Assembly (NCBI GenBank): GCA_963942565.1
Contig: OZ012693.1
Coordinates: forward strand, 6,060,987 to 6,124,986
Length of the DNA: 64,000 nucleotides
Source: Maea johnstoni
Lineage: Eukaryota > Annelida > Polychaeta > Spionida > Magelonidae
Direction of reading: 5' to 3'
Both the position numbers and the translations under genes were made by a program. Below are positions 1 through 14,060 of the stretch, piece after piece. Below the pieces are notes generated by a model. That model was not told where the DNA came from, searched no databases, and saw only the letters and a program-made list of their open reading frames with translations. The stretch's first letter is position 1, and each line of letters opens with the position of its first letter.

Positions 1-122
1 TATAACTATTATTGTTATAATTATTATTATTATTATCATTATTATCACTATCATCATTATTATTTTTATTATTATTATTAATATTATTATTATCATTATT
101 ATTATTATAATTATAATTATCA
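1..122. repeat. ATT/ATC-rich simple repeat
   Basis: Degenerate ATT/ATC trinucleotide repeat at the window edge. The CR1/L2-like LINE of this window ends in an ATT repeat, so this may be a worn LINE tail, but no LINE body is visible beside it. Confidence 0.8.
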
Positions 123-519
123 TCCCTTATTCAATCAGGTTCTAATGTTATCTCACTATAACACATACGTCCATATCCCACCTAAGCTAATTAAGCTGAG
201 GATACCCCTCACAGCCTATTAGGGACTTGATAATGGGAGCGTGGCAAGGACTTGATGGTTATTATATCACTACCGATGGTGATTCTTAATTGTCAACACC
301 TGAGGCACCAGAAAATCCCCAGTGTCCCTGCTGAAACAATTAATTAGTGTGAAGATGTTCAGAAAGTTATGCAAACCTGACTACGTTGAGAAACCTAGGT
401 AGCTCGGAAAATGTGTCATGGCAAGTAGAAATTTCAATAAACACAATGGCTGTAAGGCAAGTACAAATTATTACCTCCATGTCTGACATTGTCAGTGGAA
501 ATGTCAAAACTTCTCTATC
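123..519. other. Intergenic, nothing recognised
   Basis: Unique-looking AT-rich sequence with no long open frame, no splice-framed coding stretch and no clear repeat. Confidence 0.5.
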
Positions 520-785
520 TAATAATAATACTTAATAATTGATATTTGATAAAGCACCCTTTTTTCCACCTATAATGTTCAAAAGCGCTTAATAAAGAAT
601 AGTCAGTGGTCAGATGTCAATGGTCCATAAAGTCCAATAAACTTAACTCCTTTCAAAATAGCATTGTTTTTAGCTGTGTCTTGATGTTTTGTACACTATC
701 AGCAGCCTTGATATTGTCAGGGAGCTCATTCCAAAGGTGCAGTGCATAGAGACAGAAATCTTTTCGCAATCAAATAAATGAGAAG
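520..785 (-). mobile_element. LINE 3' end fragment (CR1/L2-like)
   Basis: The reverse complement matches the 3' end of the LINE at 29.94-35.07 kb: the coding end (frame of [17 protein letters not shown], diverged), then a 3' UTR containing GCGCTTTTGAACATTA and a TATCAAATATCAATTATTA-like tail. It is a 5'-truncated copy. It is useful because it carries the uninterrupted sequence at the site where the longer LINE copy is split by another element. Confidence 0.8.
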
Positions 786-1419
786 TATCTTAAACATAGT
801 TAAATTTCAGAGGTACTTCTGACACCAGGATTCAAAATTTTCCAATGTTTATTTTCTGCCTGGCAGTGAAACTAAGAAAGTTGCCAGTGACTTGGGATCA
901 AAGCATTTAGTTTCACCGAGTACTCCTGAATTTCTTCCACCTTTTACAACTGGTCATAATTTGGACTGAATACGGCAGAAAACTTAAAGAGACAAACAAA
1001 ATTGTCAACATGGAATGTCAACCTTGAAAAGCATGTCTGTCCCTGATCATGTATTGAAAGGTGGAGATGACAAGTCAGGGACATCCATTAACAAGGAAGG
1101 AAGTCAGGATAACAAGTCATGTAATCTTTCCCTTTCAGGTGTGCAGTTGAATAACAAGAATATGTAATGTCAGATACATATAATTACATAACAATACTAA
1201 CTAATGACTTGATAATCAGTCCTTGGACGTTGCTTGGACATGCATCTCCTTCACCGAGAGCTAATGATAATAAGAAACCTAGGATATGGCAAGAGAGGTA
1301 TTCTACCAATGCATCTCTGAACTGTTTCTTATGATAGCTAATTATGTATGGCCATTTACTCAAGTATTCTGGAATGACTCAAGTGACTTTCAAAATACTT
1401 CAAATAACCTTGAAAATGA
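786..1419. other. Intergenic, nothing recognised
   Basis: No coding signal or clear repeat seen. Confidence 0.4.
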
Positions 1420-1480
1420 GGTCAAGGATAATAATGATGATGAATATAATAATAATGATGATGATGATATTAGTAATAAA

Positions 1481-1521
<41 letters not shown>
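1420..1521. repeat. (GAT/AAT)n microsatellite
   Basis: GATGATAAT-type repeat passing into a pure AAT run. The open frames across it (poly-Asn, poly-Ile) are by-products of the repeat. Confidence 0.9.
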
Positions 1522-1522
<1 letters not shown>

Positions 1523-1545
1523 TACAGCAACAACAATAATAACAG

Positions 1546-2883
1546 AAACACCTAGAAAGATTTTGAATAATGATTTCAATAAAACCTTCTTTGCTAAACC
1601 ATAATACAGCAATGAAAGTGGCATTCCTTTATGAAGAATCTGTATGCATGAAATAACAAGGCACACCATCATAAACCAATTTAGAGTACTTCGCTCATCT
1701 ACTACTAAGATGTGGTTCCCACGCCTTCCAGATCTAAGTCAACTGCCTTTCACCTCCAGAGAGGAGCATGCTGTGTATTTACATGGCCTAGAACACATGT
1801 GAAGATGCACAGAATGATTGACAGCAAATATGTTTTTTTAGAGACAGGTTACTGTCCTCTCTTGAAGGACACACTGGGTGGCAGCTTTAAACCTGACCAA
1901 TTCAACTACATGTGCTAACTTGAGTCCATAGACTAGAGGTCAAGATTGGATGTTTAAGCCAAATCATGAATGAACCTATTCCCAGCTCCTTCTTGGTGGA
2001 GGAGATTAGCCTAATCACAAGGAAAATGAAGAAGACCATATATAGGAAGAAATCATGTCTAATAAACTGAAATTCAGAAAGTGTGTTGATTTATTCTTCA
2101 AGATAAAACAAAAATTCTCCTTCAAATATACTGAGATAGTATATTTTGCTCCAAAGTAGTCTTCCAAGGTAGCATTCATCCGGAGAGCACTTTTCAAGAG
2201 CAAACTCCAAGCACAAGTGAGTGAACCCAATTGCAACTGGAGTTTGCACATGGTCTGAGAACTTTGAGCATGAGTACCATAAACGCTCAGTAATTTGGAA
2301 CGCTTTTTAATAATGACGATTTTTTAAAGTTGAGGGTGGCCCACGTTTTCTGAAAATACAGACAGAGTAATAGATTTAACTCGATGACGACCAGCGATAG
2401 ATCATGGGGGCCCAGATTCTCCATATATTACTTTGCACTATCATTATAGTGGCCCAAAATCTTGGGGTGGTGTAAATTTCAGATAATTTACGGTAATGTT
2501 TGAAATATTTGAGTAAAGTTGCAAAATTTGTGAGAAAAAGATTTCCTTCAAATTTTTCTCAAATTATTGAGCATTATAAAATCAAGATATTCCCATACAT
2601 CTCAGACCAGCTGTACCTTTTAGATGTGAGTGGTATATGGAAATTGATCCCTCACACTTTGCATGGTGTTTGCCCTAACCTACCCTCAGCTGGACTGACA
2701 TACCACACTCATGTGTCAATATCAATGAAACATACTCATACCAATATCATGAATGTTTGATGCATACACTGGCACCAATATTGTTAAGTACTATGTATCA
2801 ATCCACATAGGCCAGTGAACTTGGTTATTTATGTGAGCATGATTACACAAATTGTTGTCAAAATATGGTACATATGTCCACTC
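1546..2883. other. Intergenic, nothing recognised
   Basis: Several short open frames under 90 codons, none with recognisable protein similarity or splice context. Confidence 0.4.
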
Positions 2884-3102
2884 CGGCAGCAAAACCAGGA
2901 AATGTAGCTAGTGGCCAATTTGACCAATATAAAATGATGCAAAAACCAGTAAAATGACTGAAACCTTGGCATGTGGGAACTCATCCAGGAGTACTCAGTG
3001 AGAGCTTTTCTGTGAATACCAACATGACAAGGTTTTAATGCTTTTCAAAAGGCTTAGTGTCCTTGTGCGTTGGACAAAAGTAGCCTCATCATTGGAATGG
3101 AT
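2884..3102 (-). mobile_element. TTAA-type MITE, degenerate copy
   Basis: Diverged copy of the roughly 210-bp family seen intact at 22511-22724. It keeps the core order: GGCCAATTTGACCAATA, a Gly/Leu-free noncoding middle, GAGTACTCAGTGAGAGC, then CATTGGAATGG at the far end. The ends are worn. Confidence 0.6.
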
Positions 3103-3194
3103 AATATTAGGTCAATGCAGACCGTAAATAGCCCTCTGCAGTCTACCCTTAATTTGTTAATTGTTTGGCTCTTTTTGTACATGTCTTTCTATAT

Positions 3195-3420
3195 ATGCCC
3201 AGTAACAGAAAAAAATGGGAGACAAAAAAATACAAATGACAGCCTAGAAATCTAGGCTACTCGAGGTCATACTCAAACTGAATCTTCTATTCACCTGGTG
3301 ACATAAATGTGAACTAATTTTGCCACTAGCCACCATGACCACTTGGTGCCTGGTAGCTGAAAGTTTTAAGGACAGAAAAATACAGATGACAGCCTAGAAA
3401 TCTAGGTTAACATGAAAGAT
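3195..3420. repeat. Dispersed repeat with palindromic end (two units)
   Basis: Two direct copies of a stretch ending CAGCCTAGAAATCTAGGCT (end near 3255, and near 3410 with GGTT), which is itself a near-palindrome. A third copy is at 27410-27470, in intron 4 of COMMD10, there preceded by the same CTTGACCATTTGGTG-like stretch. Confidence 0.6.
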
Positions 3421-3689
3421 GCACATGTCTCACCTTGCTGTCCTGACCCAGTTTAACCCCAGCCCCACCTGTCGTCACCATAGCCTCTCAAGGTAGGATT
3501 TCACCTGGTTTCACTGGGTGGCCAGGCATTCTGTCTAGTTAATATAACCCTTTGAGTTGGGGGGAAATTCACAGATTAATCAAAGGAGTCCTAGATTGAG
3601 TTCTATTGATTCAAAAAAGAGGTTTATGAACCACAATCTGAGATTCAATATGATGTATTACTTATTTTTTCATAAAATCACTTAACAGC

Positions 3690-3870
3690 TATAATTATAG
3701 GCAAATTCACTACTAGTCAGTGGTTACTGGTTAGGTAGAGTGAACTGAAGCAAAGCCTACACAGCCTAATTCCTTGTAACTGGCAACTCACTCACTACCC
3801 CAAAAAGGGCATGAACCCAAGATCTTCAACAGAGATACACCATGTCATACAACACTGTTGATGTACAGTG
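3690..3870 (-). mobile_element. SINE-like copy, degenerate
   Basis: Shares the order CTAATTCC..GTAACTGGCAACT...CATGAACCC with the better SINE-like copies at 9.6-10.1 and 17.6-17.9 kb. The last motif is the position of the tRNA-type B box read on the minus strand. Confidence 0.5.
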
Positions 3871-3899
3871 CATTTGACCTATTGGCCATGGGTGCAGGG

Positions 3900-4856
3900 C
3901 ACTGCAGGCTATTCTAGCCCTGCTGTATGGTAATAAGTAAATGGAAGCATTTTAAGGCAGGGACAAGAATACTGGCATGTCCTGTAGTGAAAGTCTGAGT
4001 GGAAATTCACTTTCTCTATTTCATTTCCTTGCATTTTCACTTTTCTATGGCAAAGGGGTAGCAAAATCATACCCTGTCCTTAATTCATCCCTCCACGTAG
4101 AAGGTTGATGTGTCCTAGATAGCCATACAGCATGTACAGCTGCACTGTCATTGCAGGATACTCAACTGTACAGGACACATCACTAAGTGATGTCGGCACA
4201 AGCACCCTCCAGGGTACACAAACACCCCTCGCCAGGGCGCACAAACACCCCTTGGGCTGACGTAAGTCATGGCATGTGGCAACCAGGAGGGAAGTAGCTC
4301 CAAATAACAAGGATACATTGGGGCACATGGGATCCCAGAGAGAAACATGTAAACAATGCAACTTTGTATCTAGAATGGTTGCACAGTATTCTTAACCAAA
4401 TAGCAAAGATGAAAACAGGGACGTATATTACTTAGATCTATTTCCTTGATGCAAACAAATAATACCTTGTGGTCCCATACGAGCATATAAACTGTATAAA
4501 TTAATTCTATAGTAGTTGATTGTTTATATCAAATAGAAAGGAATTGCAAACAATACTTGTGGTGCCATATATTGTAAACAATATAACTAGGTAGGTCCGG
4601 TATGATCTTGAAACATTTAAAGGAAAAATGTGAATCAGATCACAACCTACAACAACTTCTAGTAGATTTTTCAATTCATGAGTCATTTCGAAATACCTGC
4701 CATTTCAATAACCTAAAAACCTTAGAGTTCATCCAACCACCTCATTCTAACAAGAGTTCAGGTCTTCATTCTTTTTTCAAATTTCATCATGCATGTTCCG
4801 TGTCCTAGTTAACCAATTCAAAGCTGCAGAGGCCAAAATGGCCTAAAAATGTTAGT

Positions 4857-4860
<4 letters not shown>
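3900..4860. other. Intergenic, nothing recognised
   Basis: Minus-strand open frames at 4080-4361 contain tandem short Cys-rich words from a local CCAGGG..ACACAAACACCCCT duplication. I see no protein family in them. Confidence 0.4.

Positions 4861-4908
<48 letters not shown>
4861..4908. repeat. (TA)n tract, left flank of palindromic element
   Basis: Pure TA dinucleotides ending exactly at the TGTCATGACA terminus of the next feature. It resumes at the other end (5898 on), as if one TA tract was split by an insertion. Confidence 0.9.
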
Positions 4909-6635
<1,727 letters not shown>

Positions 6636-7090
6636 CTCGCCCCTTATAGAGTCAGACATTACCTGCAAGATAGCAGCTTGCTGAGCCACCAGGCTATAGA
6701 CAGCCTTCACTCTTAGTTATGAGATGACTAATTTGGAATTTGAGATTTTGTTGTACATATCAACACGTTTAAGGCTAGGGCATCATTGGAGGAAAGAGAA
6801 GTACCCAGGGAAAACCACAACATAACCTAAAGTCACCGTATTCAAACCGGTAAAGTGCGACTGCCTCGCCCCTCAAGTATGACATTACCAGCAATACAGC
6901 AGCTTGCTGAGCTACTACTGGGCTACCTACAGACAGCATAACATACTCCATGCCTTCACTCTTAGTTATGAGATGACTAATTTGAAACACTTTTATTGCT
7001 ATTTTGTGGTTAGGATGTCAGTGGAGGAAACACTAGTACACAGGGAAAAACACCACCTAACCTGAAGTCACTGGAAACTTTTCATAAACT
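6636..7090 (-). repeat. Tandem duplication of a SINE-like unit
   Basis: Two direct copies of about 210-230 bp, both running GCCTCGCCCCT .. AGCAGCTTGCTGAGC .. CACTCTTAGTTATGAGATG .. GGAGGAAA..CACAGGGAAAA..ACCTAA..AAGTCAC. Copies begin near 6636 and 6864. The last part is shared with the SINE-like copies elsewhere. Confidence 0.7.
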
Positions 7091-7799
7091 TTGGAAAATG
7101 CAATCGGGTTCCCTGAAAAAACCCTTAATTTTGAGCCCTGAACCGGTTAAGTGGAGGGAGACTTGATACCTGTCTCAGGACAGGTCCCTGCTGCCCCAAC
7201 CAGATGATAAAATGTTACCATAAAGACGCACATGTTGAAAAGGGTCTCAAGACCAAATATTTACTTTGGATCAAGATAGATGGCGCTAGGGATGGTCACT
7301 CACATTACTGTGATGCTATATGGGTTTTAAAATGGGTGAATGTATTTACAATGTATCTAAAATACAGTAAACCATTAGAAATAACTAATTATGGGCCAAC
7401 TCCATTAAAAAGATAAATGACCCCAATCAAAAAAACTATCAATGGCCTTCATAATTTTAAAAGATAGATGAACCCGATCTAGAGATAAGGATCAACATCC
7501 AACTTATGGTGGAAGTTTTCTTAAGAGTTCAACAAATTTATAAGCAACTTGTCTTCACTAACCAAAATGATCTTTTTGAACTGGTTTGAAGAGAAGTCAA
7601 GATCAATAATGATGGTTGTCACACTTGAGACACTAAATACAATCATCCTTCAACCACACATGAGTAGTGTTGAACACTAAAATGAATGCCAGGATATGCC
7701 AATGTAAAGATATTAAGTACTGTGGACATGAATTAACATGATTTATTACATAATAAAACAGCATTCATAATAGCATGGTATTTTCCCACTGGCATTTAA

Positions 7800-8480
7800 C
7801 CATAAGAATTTCAAACTAATGAAATTCTTTGACTGTCAGCCAAAATTAAATTTCAGGAGGTTAAACTTTGATCCAACTTTCCAATTCTTTTGATTTACTT
7901 TACTAAATAAATATACTGTCAGCCTAAAATGTTTTTTTTATAGACAAGGCCTTCAGTTGGGGTTTTATCAAGCCTACTTATGCTATTGAAATATCTTGTC
8001 ACACCCAGGCAATTAGAAAGGTATATCATGATTTATAAAGACAGCCAGTCTAAAATAAATTGCTGTAGTTAATCTTTGATCCAACTGTACCTAGGCTTTT
8101 AATTATATTACCCATCCAGAGTATTAGAAAGCTATATCATATATCTATAAAGACTGCCAGTCTAGAGTTATTTATATATAGACAAGATCATCACAAGATA
8201 CCTATCCCTAGAGATTTCAATATTTCGTCACACCCACATTACACAGACACTTGGAAAGGCATATCATAATTCTATAACTGTCAACTGAAAGTTTTTCATG
8301 GATAATTCATTCAGCAGGACCAGAGACATATAACACTCTAGATAAATATATGTCTCTGTTAGGAGTAAAACCTTCATCGGAAGATACCTATGCTAGTAAA
8401 ATATTTCATCACACCCACACCTTTATAAAGGTACAACATAATTCTATAATGAATGTCAGCTGGGAATATGTTCTACATGC
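7800..8480. repeat. Degenerate tandem repeat, about 150-200 bp units
   Basis: Four imperfect units recur with the words TCACACCCA, AGAAAGGTATATCAT, TCTATAAAGAC and CTGTCAGCC/CTGCCAGTC. Unit length varies and identity is low by eye. No open frame runs through it. Confidence 0.6.
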
Positions 8481-9040
8481 ACCCAGGAATATGTTTTACA
8501 TGCACTAAACTTAGGCTGACCTTTTGGTTGCTATCATGCAGTGTTATCTGATAAGGGAGAGACTTTGTCATAGTCCTTCCACCTTTGATACCCCAGGATG
8601 GAGCTGCAGTGTTTGTTTAAAGGGACAGCAAGAGATAGCAAGACAGGTTCAGTATGAGACTGTGTCAAAGGTCACTGCTGAAGGCAGGATACACAAGCAT
8701 TTCAAACAAATTAGATGAAGGCAAAAGCTGATTAAATTGGCTGTCAATGGAAGCAGATACAGAACAGCTCAGATGGTAGGTCACTAACCTAAATCAACCA
8801 AAAATACATACAGACCATCTTGACCATTTATAATTAAAATCAGGTGGTCCAACATGACATTTAAATGCATGACTTGACAAGGACAATAATGGAAAATAGT
8901 TAATGTACTAATGTGAACTTTTGTTTTTAGAATCTACATTGGCAGTAAAAAATCTGGTTGGTGAACTCAGACAATAACTTTTCAGTGACTAGGTGCCTAG
9001 TCTAGGCATTGGCCAGTGCCTGGCTAGGCTGTCTAACAGA

Positions 9041-9330
9041 GTTTTAGCCAGGATTATGAAATGGGGTGTACAAGATGGAGCATCATGACATTTTGCATGT
9101 CTAAAATCTTCGGAGGGACCCTAATATCTTTACATTGCAACCATAAGCATTTTGTTACATTTGAATAAAATGTATAGCTGTAAGCAATGTCCTGATATTT
9201 ACATCGTTCTAAGTGAAAATATTTGCTTATAATTGAAACTTTCAAAATTTCTGACAAAAAATATTTGGGTGTTCTGAAAATGCGATTTTTAAGGATTTGA
9301 GAGTGCCCAGACACCCTACTGGGTGTCCAG
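9041..9330 (-). mobile_element. hAT-like MITE family member
   Basis: Starts GTTTTAGCCAGGATTATGAA and ends AGACACCCTACTGGGTGTCC. The middle matches the family at 39648-39970 and 47388-47668 (AAATTTCTGACAAAAA.., TTTGAGAGTGCCC). The copy is degenerate. Confidence 0.5.
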
Positions 9331-9615
9331 GGTATGTAGTCCTATGAGCACCCTCCAAGTTCTCATGTTGGTTCCTACCACTGTTAGGAACACGAGTGAT
9401 TTATCATGTGTAAGATAAGCATCTTACAAACAAGGTTAAGTGGGGCATATTTTCTCCAATCAACACATACTAGTAGGTGCTAGGCAGACAGCAGCTTGTA
9501 AAATGTTAGCCTAGCTACTGGCCTTTCACTGTGTATACCTTGTATAAAAGCCAATACACTATAAATATATAGGTTACTAGTCCTTGAAAAGAACATAACT
9601 TTTCATCCCTTTTTT

Positions 9616-10115
9616 ATGCCGGAGACTACTTATAGCAGTTGTTATTAAATAGTGGAGGAACCTAGGGAATACTGCTGCCTAATTCCAGGTCACTGGCAAC
9701 TTTCTCACATGCTTCAAGTCTGTTTCAAACCCGTCCAGTGAGTAGCAAGAGATTGCAAGCAGTATGTGGCAACGCCTTAGTTCACTCTGTTATCAGAAAT
9801 ACTAGTATCTGTATGAGTCCATCACAATACTTATTGTAACCTCAAGGGAATACCCCTCTAGATAATTCCAAGTCACTGGCAACAGTCTTACAATTCTCAA
9901 GGCAGATTCGAACCCAGGACATGGTATAATATGAGGCAGTTGAGCAGTCAGTGCCAATAAGGACTTTCGATTTCCGTCACTTTTTCTGCCATATTGTGGC
10001 TAAATCATGACTAGCCAGTTGTAACTGGTGGAGGATATCCGAGTACCCGGTGAAAACCACCGTCTAACCCCAAGTAACCGGTAACATTCTCACATGCCCC
10101 ATAGTTGGTGTCAAT
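9616..10115 (-). mobile_element. Cluster of three tRNA-derived SINE copies
   Basis: Three successive minus-strand copies (about 9616-9745, 9835-9925 and 9966-10115). Each contains GGAGGA..CC.AGGGAATAC..TAATTCCA.GTCACTGGCAAC.TTCTCACATGC. Those that reach far enough end in a B-box-like motif (AGATTCGAACCCAGG at about 9904-9918 reads CCTGGGTTCGAATCT on the minus strand). The SINE 3' end (ACTAGCCAGTTGTAACTGG) is seen at about 10010-10030. Plus-strand copies of that 3' end occur at 60.5 and 61.57 kb. Confidence 0.7.
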
Positions 10116-10732
10116 GTTTTATATTAGATATACCTGCGTGAGTCAGTCACACTTCTTATATAATCTGAGTTTTGCATTGTGTTAACACCTGCCTTTCTCC
10201 CGCTTGACATGCAATAGCAAGATATGACTTCACATTAGGCAATTAGTGGTATGAACATTGATGCCATGTTGTCAGTGCTAGGCCTTGGAATAATAGATGT
10301 ATTTCACTTAAATACGTGCTGATCATGACACTGATGACCGTACAGTGGCAATGTCATGTATTATGCAGCATCATTAGCATTTATGATTACCTGTATATAC
10401 AACAAATGAGAAATTTCTTTGACCTTGAAGAAAATGTAAAGGTCAGACTTTGCATGTGACAGACAAGATCTGATGTACATGTATGTATGTATGTATAATC
10501 AACATATGTGGTTGCTAATATTTATTTGTAGGGCCTATATAGATCGGAGTTTTTTTGCAAGCCTAGAAGCTGGTCTGTAATGAAGGGGATGGCACATAGA
10601 CAAAATCATACCCAACGGATTATGCACAATATATATGATAAACAGCAGATAAGGGAGCCACCCCATAATAGAATGTCATCTCCATGGTATGATCAATATT
10701 CTCACAATAGATCCTACCACAGCAAGGGAATA

Positions 10733-11040
10733 ATTGATCAAAGACAAGAGAGAAGTGCATAAGGTATCATATCAATAGTATGCCTTCAAGAAGTAAGGAT
10801 AGTACACACACACAGCTTTTCAGAGATTATGATTACCCAATCATGCTCAGGGCAGCTAAGCCTGACTTCTTTGATACTTTTATAATTGACCAGAGAAGAG
10901 AAAGAAATGTATAAGGTATCATACCATTCTGCCTTAAGTAAGTAAGGAATTTCACACTCAAAGAGCTTTTCAGAGATTATGATTCTCATATCCATTCATG
11001 CCAAAGGCTGCTTATTTAAAGACAGTCAGATTCTTTGATA
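10733..11040. repeat. Tandem duplication, about 170-bp unit
   Basis: Units share AAGGTATCATA, AAGTAAGGA, AGCTTTTCAGAGATTATGATT and TTCTTTGATA. About two and a half copies are present. No coding potential seen. Confidence 0.6.
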
Positions 11041-11104
11041 AGGTACAGTATATATGTAACTGGTTTTATAAGTGTTCATTTTGCTCAGATAAAGGAAAGC
11101 GCAA

Positions 11105-11330
11105 TTTAGAAGCCAGCTTCCTTTGATGCACAGTTTAATTTTTGCTTATGGGTGTTGAATGATAAGCTATCATATCACTGTGTTGTACAATACTAGCATA
11201 TATATCCAATGTCCAAATAATGGTGCATAGTTCAATAAATGCGGACTGCAGGGATGCGCTAAGTATGCTTTAATTAAACTACTGCAATAGTAACACGGTA
11301 CACAGTAGCTGATCATAGAATAGAAGGAAG
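11105..11330. repeat. Dispersed repeat, partner at 41880-42065
   Basis: Shares GGTGTTGAATGA, GTGCATAGTTCAATAAATG / GTGCAGTTTGATAAATG and GTATGC.TTAATTAAAC with 41880-42065 in the same orientation. Family unknown. Confidence 0.6.
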
Positions 11331-11734
11331 CGCAAATCCAAGAAATAAGCACAGTAATTAATCACAGCTTTACAGGTGAATATTACATACAATTATTCAA
11401 CCAAGTCATGCCTAGAGCATGTACACAAAGAGCCTAGAAACGTTTTATGGTATCTTTGGAAAATGTCTGAAGGAGAAATGTTATTCAGGAATAAACATGC
11501 ATCTCTCATTCTGTCATTCAAATGTCAAACAATATCATATTCCTTGGGCATTACCTTAAGCTGCCAACTGAATCTCTGAAAGACAAAATTTGGACAAGTC
11601 CATGTGTGCACATATATATGATTGTTTCCTAGTTTATCATTTTGATTATAAATGAGTTGGCTTTTTATATGCATCTCTTGGGGCAGACTTACTGATTCAC
11701 ATATCTACTACTCAGGTGAAAACACATCCCTAAA

Positions 11735-12200
11735 CATCGTCATTTGGACACCTAAACCCTCACCTTTTAGGACACCCAAAAGATTTTGTATGGAATTTCT
11801 TAAAACGTCAATTTCTAAGACCCTGCATCTACTTATCAGGTGAAAACACATACCTAACACATGAAAGTCAAACTTATTTCAGACCCAAGAAACCAAGTTA
11901 ATTTCAATCCCTGAAATAGTTGAGAGCTGAGTGGTCTCTAGATGAGGGACCCACCCAATAATACCTCTACAAAGGCTAAAATTAATCAATATTGAAGCAT
12001 ATACAAATGAAGTATTTAGTTCTCCATTATTAATTGATCTCGCGTCCGACGGCAAGTGCACAAATTTACAATAACTGAAAATCAATAAACATATATTGAC
12101 ACCACACTCTGTATGGAACACTACAAATACAATATAAAGCTTAGCAGCTCATGGTGGAGCAGGATGTAGAAACTGGGTGCCCAAAATTGGCTATTGTGAG
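11735..12200. mobile_element. Fragments of the hAT-like MITE family
   Basis: CATTTGGACACCTAAACCCT...AAAACGTCAATTTC at 11741-11820 matches the start of the family at 39648. GAAACTGGGTGCCCAAAATT at about 12168-12190 matches the other end reversed. The intervening 300 bp are not obviously family sequence. Confidence 0.45.
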
Positions 12201-12548
12201 ATATTGGGGGGAGGGGGTTAAGGTCAATTCAGACATAAATGGGTTAAAGGCAAAGGAAACAGGTCCATGACTGGAAAAAAGCTGCATTTTATAACCTATC
12301 ATGTTCTGCATGATTTAACTTGAGTCAGAATGTATGGTGAAAACTGTAGGAGGTGGAAGGTTGTTTATTCACAGCAGTTGGAGGCGTACAAATTATTGTC
12401 AACCATCCAAGCATATCACAATAAGTGGTATTCTCTGGAAAGATCACAACATACAAATGCTCTAGGGCCGTAACTCACTTTCTAGTCCATATCACTTAGC
12501 TACTAGGGCCAGTTTCTAGTTGAATCTACTTTGCCACATTCGTCAGTC

Positions 12549-12760
12549 TTAACCCTTCCTATGCTGAGGCTATTTTCACCCTAAGCACAAGGATGCAACG
12601 ATTTTTGAAAACCATCTAAACCCTGTAATGCTGGTATTCATTCGAAAGCTCTCACTGAGTGCTCTTAGATGAGTGCCCATGTGCCAGGGTTTCAGTTATT
12701 TCTCAGGTTTTTTGTATCCTTTTTCTTGGCCAAATTGGCCACCAGCAGCATAAAACTTAA
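12549..12760 (+). mobile_element. TTAA-type MITE (piggyBac-like ends)
   Basis: Runs from TTAACCCTTCCTATGCTG to CAGCATAAAACTTAA. The intact relative at 22511-22724 shows the inverted ends TTAACCCTT / AAGGGTTAA. 212 bp, noncoding. CCCTT-type ends next to TTAA are typical of piggyBac-type elements; the assignment to that superfamily is inference. Confidence 0.75.
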
Positions 12761-13709
12761 GTTGACCAACAGACATTTACTTATTCTGCCCTTTTTAATA
12801 ATACTAAGAATTGCAAATGTATCTATGAACTAGCTACTATGTGCTTTCGTGTTGATAACAAAAATCACATAGGCGAAGCAGTACCATACTTAGACAGTAT
12901 TTAGACAGGAACTGATAGAATCCTGGAAAGGAAATTGACTAGCCCTAGAGGGAAGTCTGTACTGTAGGAAGTCACTCTCATTTCCTATGCACTTACAGGA
13001 CACCTCATCTAACCTCTGATAAAACAGGCCAGCTTATGGTAGATAATTGTAAGACCACTTAAGCTTGTGATAACACTTTATAATCTAATCTTCAATTATC
13101 TAGATTGGAGACTTAGTAAAGGTTTGGTCACTTATTTCAAGGTCTGATTTCTTCCAGAAAAGCACTTCTTGATAATTACATCTTCTTTCAATGTGTATGT
13201 TACACTGCAATTTGAGAAAAAATACTTGTAACCAGACCCCTACTTAAGTACAGTTAGTCCTAGCCAAGTACCTAAAAGTACCCTATTTGCCTTGCATACA
13301 TGTACACTATACAGGTTGTGCATATCCTTTTTCCAGTCAATGAAAGCAGCGATAGGGAAAGGCTGACCCAGTTTCTTGTGTGAGGAGCAGGACTATGACA
13401 GGATCTAGGGGTAGAGGACACACCCTGCTAGTGCGACTCAGTGTCCCCACGATTACTGCGCATTGAATCAGCTCCTCATACTGTTTTCATAACCATGAAT
13501 CAAAATACCCGCACTATTTGTCAAGCATGTCCATATCAATCCATCTCACTTTATCAAGGATTAAATCCTTAGGAGTGCTGCTGCCTGGAACTGAAAAGGA
13601 TTTTCATATGCAGTAATGCCGTACCTTGTGTACGCCATAGAAAAATCCTATCCCTAAGTCACCTTAATTGAATATGAAGGTAACAATATAAGGAACATCC
13701 TTCCTGTGA
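12761..13709. other. Intergenic, nothing recognised
   Basis: No coding signal or clear repeat. Confidence 0.4.
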
Positions 13710-13751
13710 TTTATATACACACACACATATATTTATGTATTTATTTTTTTA

Positions 13752-14060
<309 letters not shown>

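Noticed and set aside
1286-1672. Poly-Asn and poly-Ile frames
   Set aside because: Product of an AAT/GAT microsatellite.
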